DNA from: Bacteroides sp. | Lineage (GTDB): Bacteria; Bacteroidota; Bacteroidia; Bacteroidales; GCA-2748055 | Assembly: GCA_011048475.1 (NCBI GenBank) | Contig: DSDZ01000248.1 | Span: forward strand, 1-7,455 | DNA: 7,455 bases | Reading direction: 5' to 3' | In this document: in pieces, positions 5,514 through 7,455 of the stretch | Position numbering within the stretch: position 1 is the first letter of the stretch | Layout: every line of letters begins with the position of its first letter | The notes under the pieces: generated by a model | Databases searched by the model: none | What the model saw: the letters and a program-made list of their open reading frames with translations, nothing else | What the model was told of the DNA's origin: nothing | Made by a program: the position numbers and the translations under genes

Positions 5514-7021
5514 TTTAGATTGTAATAAAGTTCGTTCCACCGGAGCTCCTTCTTGACGGAAGCAATGGTGGTATCCTTGTCGATCAGCAGGAATTCAATG
5601 CCGGCCATTTCCGAGAAATCCTCCAGGTGCCCGGCGTTCAGCGACATGCTGAATCCGGTGTGGTGCGCTCCGCCTGCCAGGATCCACGCTCCGGCGGCAA
5701 CCTCCAGGTTCGGGTAAGGTTCCCAGACCACCCTGGCCACCGGCAGTTTCGGCAGGGGTGCGTCGGCGGGGACCACGTCGCACGGATTCACCACCATGCG
5801 GAAACGGTTGCCCATGTCCATCAGGGATGCGTTGATCCCCCTGCCCGGCGGCACATCGAACACCAGCCGCGCCGGATCAGCCTTCCCGCCGATTCCCAGC
5901 GGGTGCACCTCCAGGGAGGGCTTCCCTGCCGAAATGGAGGGACAGATCTCAAGCATGTGTGCCCCCAGCACCTTCATCCCGCCGGGATGCAGGTGGTAGG
6001 TATAGTCTTCCATAAAGGAGGTGCCGCCCTCCAGTCCCAGAGACATCACCTTCATGGCCCTGACCAGCGCGGCTGTTTTCCAGTCTCCTTCCGCTCCGAA
6101 TCCGTACCCGTCGGCCATCAGCCGCTGCACGGCCAGGCCGGGCAGCTGGACCAGTCCGTGCAGGTCCTCGAATGTGGTTGTGAAAGCCATAAAGCCACCG
6201 GCTTCCAGAAAATTGCGGATGCCCTTCTCGATCCTGGCCGCCTCCCGGATGGATTCCAGCAGGCTGCTACCTTTCGTGGCTTCCTTAGGGAACCGGTACT
6301 CGTTCCGGTACTGGTCCACCAGTGCATCGATCTGCGCACCGGTCACGGCCCGGACCTCCTCCGCCAGGTCCCCCACCCCGTAACCGGATACCGAATAGCC
6401 GAACTGTATCTGGGCGGAAACTTTGTTTCCTTCGGTCACCGCCACCTCCCTCATGTTGTCCCCGAACCGGGCCACCTTCCCTCCCTGCCACTCATGCCAG
6501 GCGCATGCCGCACGCAGCCAGGCTCCGAGTTTGCTCTGTACCGGGGGACTGGACCAGTGTCCCACGATCACCTTCCGGTCGATGCGCATCCGGGATCCGA
6601 TAAACCCGAACTCCCGGCCTCCGTGGGCGGACTGGTTCAGGTTCATGAAATCCATGTCAATGGAGTCCCACGGGATGTCCCGGTTGAACTGGGTGTGCAG
6701 GTGCACAAAGGGTCTGGACAGTGATTTCAGACCCGCGATCCACATCTTCGCCGGTGAAAAGGTGTGCATCCAGGCGATCAGGCCGATGCAGTTCTCCGTA
6801 TTGTCCGCCTCCCGGCAGATGGTCCGGATCGCCTCCGGGGAGGTAAGCACGGGTTTGAACACAACCTTCACCGGGATCTCAGCGCTTTTGTCCAGTGCCG
6901 CTGCAATCTCCTTCGAATCCCTGTCCACCTGTTTCAGCACCTCTTCCCCGTATAAATGCTGGCTGCCGGTAATGAACCAGGCCTCCAGCTGCTTCAGATT
7001 CTTTTTCATCATCATCTTCAT
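5498..7021 (-). CDS. araA: L-arabinose isomerase
   Basis: Cytosolic manganese-dependent enzyme that interconverts L-arabinose and L-ribulose, the first step of the pathway. With the start at 7021 the protein has 507 residues (E. coli 500). Family blocks run along the whole length: FITGSQHLYG (16-25), HTFSPAKMWI (86-95), DSIDMDFMNLNQ (119-130), GGREFGFIG (134-142), RFGDNMREVAVT (185-196), FTTTFEDLHGL (280-290), EGDWKTAAL (311-319), GGTSFMEDYTYH (332-343) and ILAGGAHHT (447-455). Glu311, Glu338, His355 and His454 correspond to the metal-binding and catalytic residues Glu306, Glu333, His350 and His450 of E. coli. Longer starts at 7063 and 7054 would overlap the regulator gene; ATGs at 7015, 7012 and 7009 are also possible in the Met/Lys-rich beginning. 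It lies 16 bases after the regulator stop and overlaps araD by 16 bases. Confidence 0.97.
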   Translation of the reverse strand: MKMMMKKNLKQLEAWFITGSQHLYGEEVLKQVDRDSKEIAAALDKSAEIPVKVVFKPVLTSPEAIRTICREADNTENCIGLIAWMHTFSPAKMWIAGLKSLSRPFVHLHTQFNRDIPWDSIDMDFMNLNQSAHGGREFGFIGSRMRIDRKVIVGHWSSPPVQSKLGAWLRAACAWHEWQGGKVARFGDNMREVAVTEGNKVSAQIQFGYSVSGYGVGDLAEEVRAVTGAQIDALVDQYRNEYRFPKEATKGSSLLESIREAARIEKGIRNFLEAGGFMAFTTTFEDLHGLVQLPGLAVQRLMADGYGFGAEGDWKTAALVRAMKVMSLGLEGGTSFMEDYTYHLHPGGMKVLGAHMLEICPSISAGKPSLEVHPLGIGGKADPARLVFDVPPGRGINASLMDMGNRFRMVVNPCDVVPADAPLPKLPVARVVWEPYPNLEVAAGAWILAGGAHHTGFSMSLNAGHLEDFSEMAGIEFLLIDKDTTIASVKKELRWNELYYNLKCMNH

Positions 7022-7037
7022 CTTATGTGATTCATTT

Positions 7038-7455
7038 TTAAATTGCAAAACCATTCCCGGCATCTGCCATCCGCCGGTACTTTCGCTTATCGAACCTGTA
7101 CAGATAAGCCCCTTTCCTGGAAGAGGTCATGTCCTTTTTATCCAGCTTGACAAGCACATCCATGGAGAGGATCTTCTTCCTGAAATTCCTCTTGTCCAGG
7201 GTGTTCTGGAAGATGGCTTCATAGAGTGCCTGCAGCTGGGGAAGGGTGAATTCACCGGGCAGCAGTTCGAATCCGATGGGCTGCGAGGAAGCCCTCCTCC
7301 GAAGTCTCCTGAGCCCTTTCTCCACCATCTGGTTATGGTCCATGATCAGCCGGGGCACCTCCTTCAGATTGACCCACGTGGCACCGTACTGCCGGGAATA
7401 GGCGACCGAATACCGGTGGGCCGGGATCAGCGCCGAATAGGCCACCGAGATCACC
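7038..7455 (-). CDS. araR: Nudix-type arabinose regulator, C-terminal part (cut by window edge)
   Basis: C-terminal 138-139 residues of a regulator of the NrtR-like type, with a Nudix-derived sensor domain and a winged-helix DNA-binding domain. The frame runs off the right edge, so the GTG codon at 7454 is internal and the true start and any Nudix box are not visible. The visible sensor end includes VISVAYSALIP, then a Trp followed by DHNQMVEKGLRRLRRR, the typical last helix of the Nudix fold. The winged-helix part has FELLPGEFTLPQLQALYEAI and LDKRNFRKKILSMDVLV, probably the recognition-helix region, then a basic wing (KKDMTSSRKGAYLYRFDKRKY). In Bacteroidota, an NrtR-family protein named AraR represses L-arabinose genes and releases DNA on binding L-arabinose. 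The location 16 bases before araA supports the same role. The family is secure; the arabinose specificity is inferred from context. Its operator and promoter should lie beyond the window. Confidence 0.88.
   Translation of the reverse strand, partial: VISVAYSALIPAHRYSVAYSRQYGATWVNLKEVPRLIMDHNQMVEKGLRRLRRRASSQPIGFELLPGEFTLPQLQALYEAIFQNTLDKRNFRKKILSMDVLVKLDKKDMTSSRKGAYLYRFDKRKYRRMADAGNGFAI

Noticed and set aside
6290..6312. Direct repeat ccggtact...ccggtact inside araA
   Set aside because: It encodes part of QYRNEYRF and is simply two similar Tyr-Arg codon pairs; there is no wider repeat structure.
5627..6724. A 365-codon open frame on the plus strand opposite araA
   Set aside because: It mirrors the conserved araA gene and its translation shows no family signature, so it is a shadow of the codon bias.
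7452..7454. GTG codon as the start of the regulator gene
   Set aside because: The residues that follow match the interior of a Nudix-type sensor domain, so this is an internal Val codon and the gene continues beyond the window.

Overview
The window looks like chromosomal DNA from a GC-rich member of the Bacteroidota (taxonomy is an inference). The grounds are a Nudix-type arabinose regulator next to ara genes, start codons without clear Shine-Dalgarno sequences (araB, araA and the gene starting at 3039), and one promoter-like site resembling the Bacteroides -33/-7 pattern. All eight protein genes lie on the minus strand and are tightly packed. No RNA genes, mobile elements, CRISPR arrays or origins were seen.

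Right half (3139-7455): an L-arabinose catabolic operon, read from right to left. It begins with the C-terminal part of a Nudix/winged-helix regulator of the AraR (NrtR-like) type, cut by the window edge. Then come araA (L-arabinose isomerase), araD (L-ribulose-5-phosphate 4-epimerase) and araB (ribulokinase). Together the three enzymes turn L-arabinose into D-xylulose 5-phosphate, which enters the pentose phosphate pathway. araA and araD overlap by 16 bases; the other gaps are 14-16 bases. No sugar transporter or glycosidase is in view.

Middle (3040-3138): the only sizeable intergenic gap, about 99 bases. It holds a candidate promoter for the left half and a short repeat/inverted-repeat arrangement in the presumed leader.

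Left half (1-3039): a second apparent transcription unit of four genes. They encode an unrecognised secreted protein that may be a small outer-membrane barrel, a PrsW-family intramembrane protease, a lipoprotein of the SMP-30/gluconolactonase family, and the first 214 residues of glucose-6-phosphate dehydrogenase (zwf), cut by the left edge. The first three are joined by 4-base stop/start overlaps and zwf follows after 20 bases.

The arabinose operon is a recognisable system. The less expected part is the left unit, where two envelope proteins and a membrane protease appear co-transcribed with the entry enzyme of the oxidative pentose phosphate pathway. I see no clear evidence of a wholly new system.
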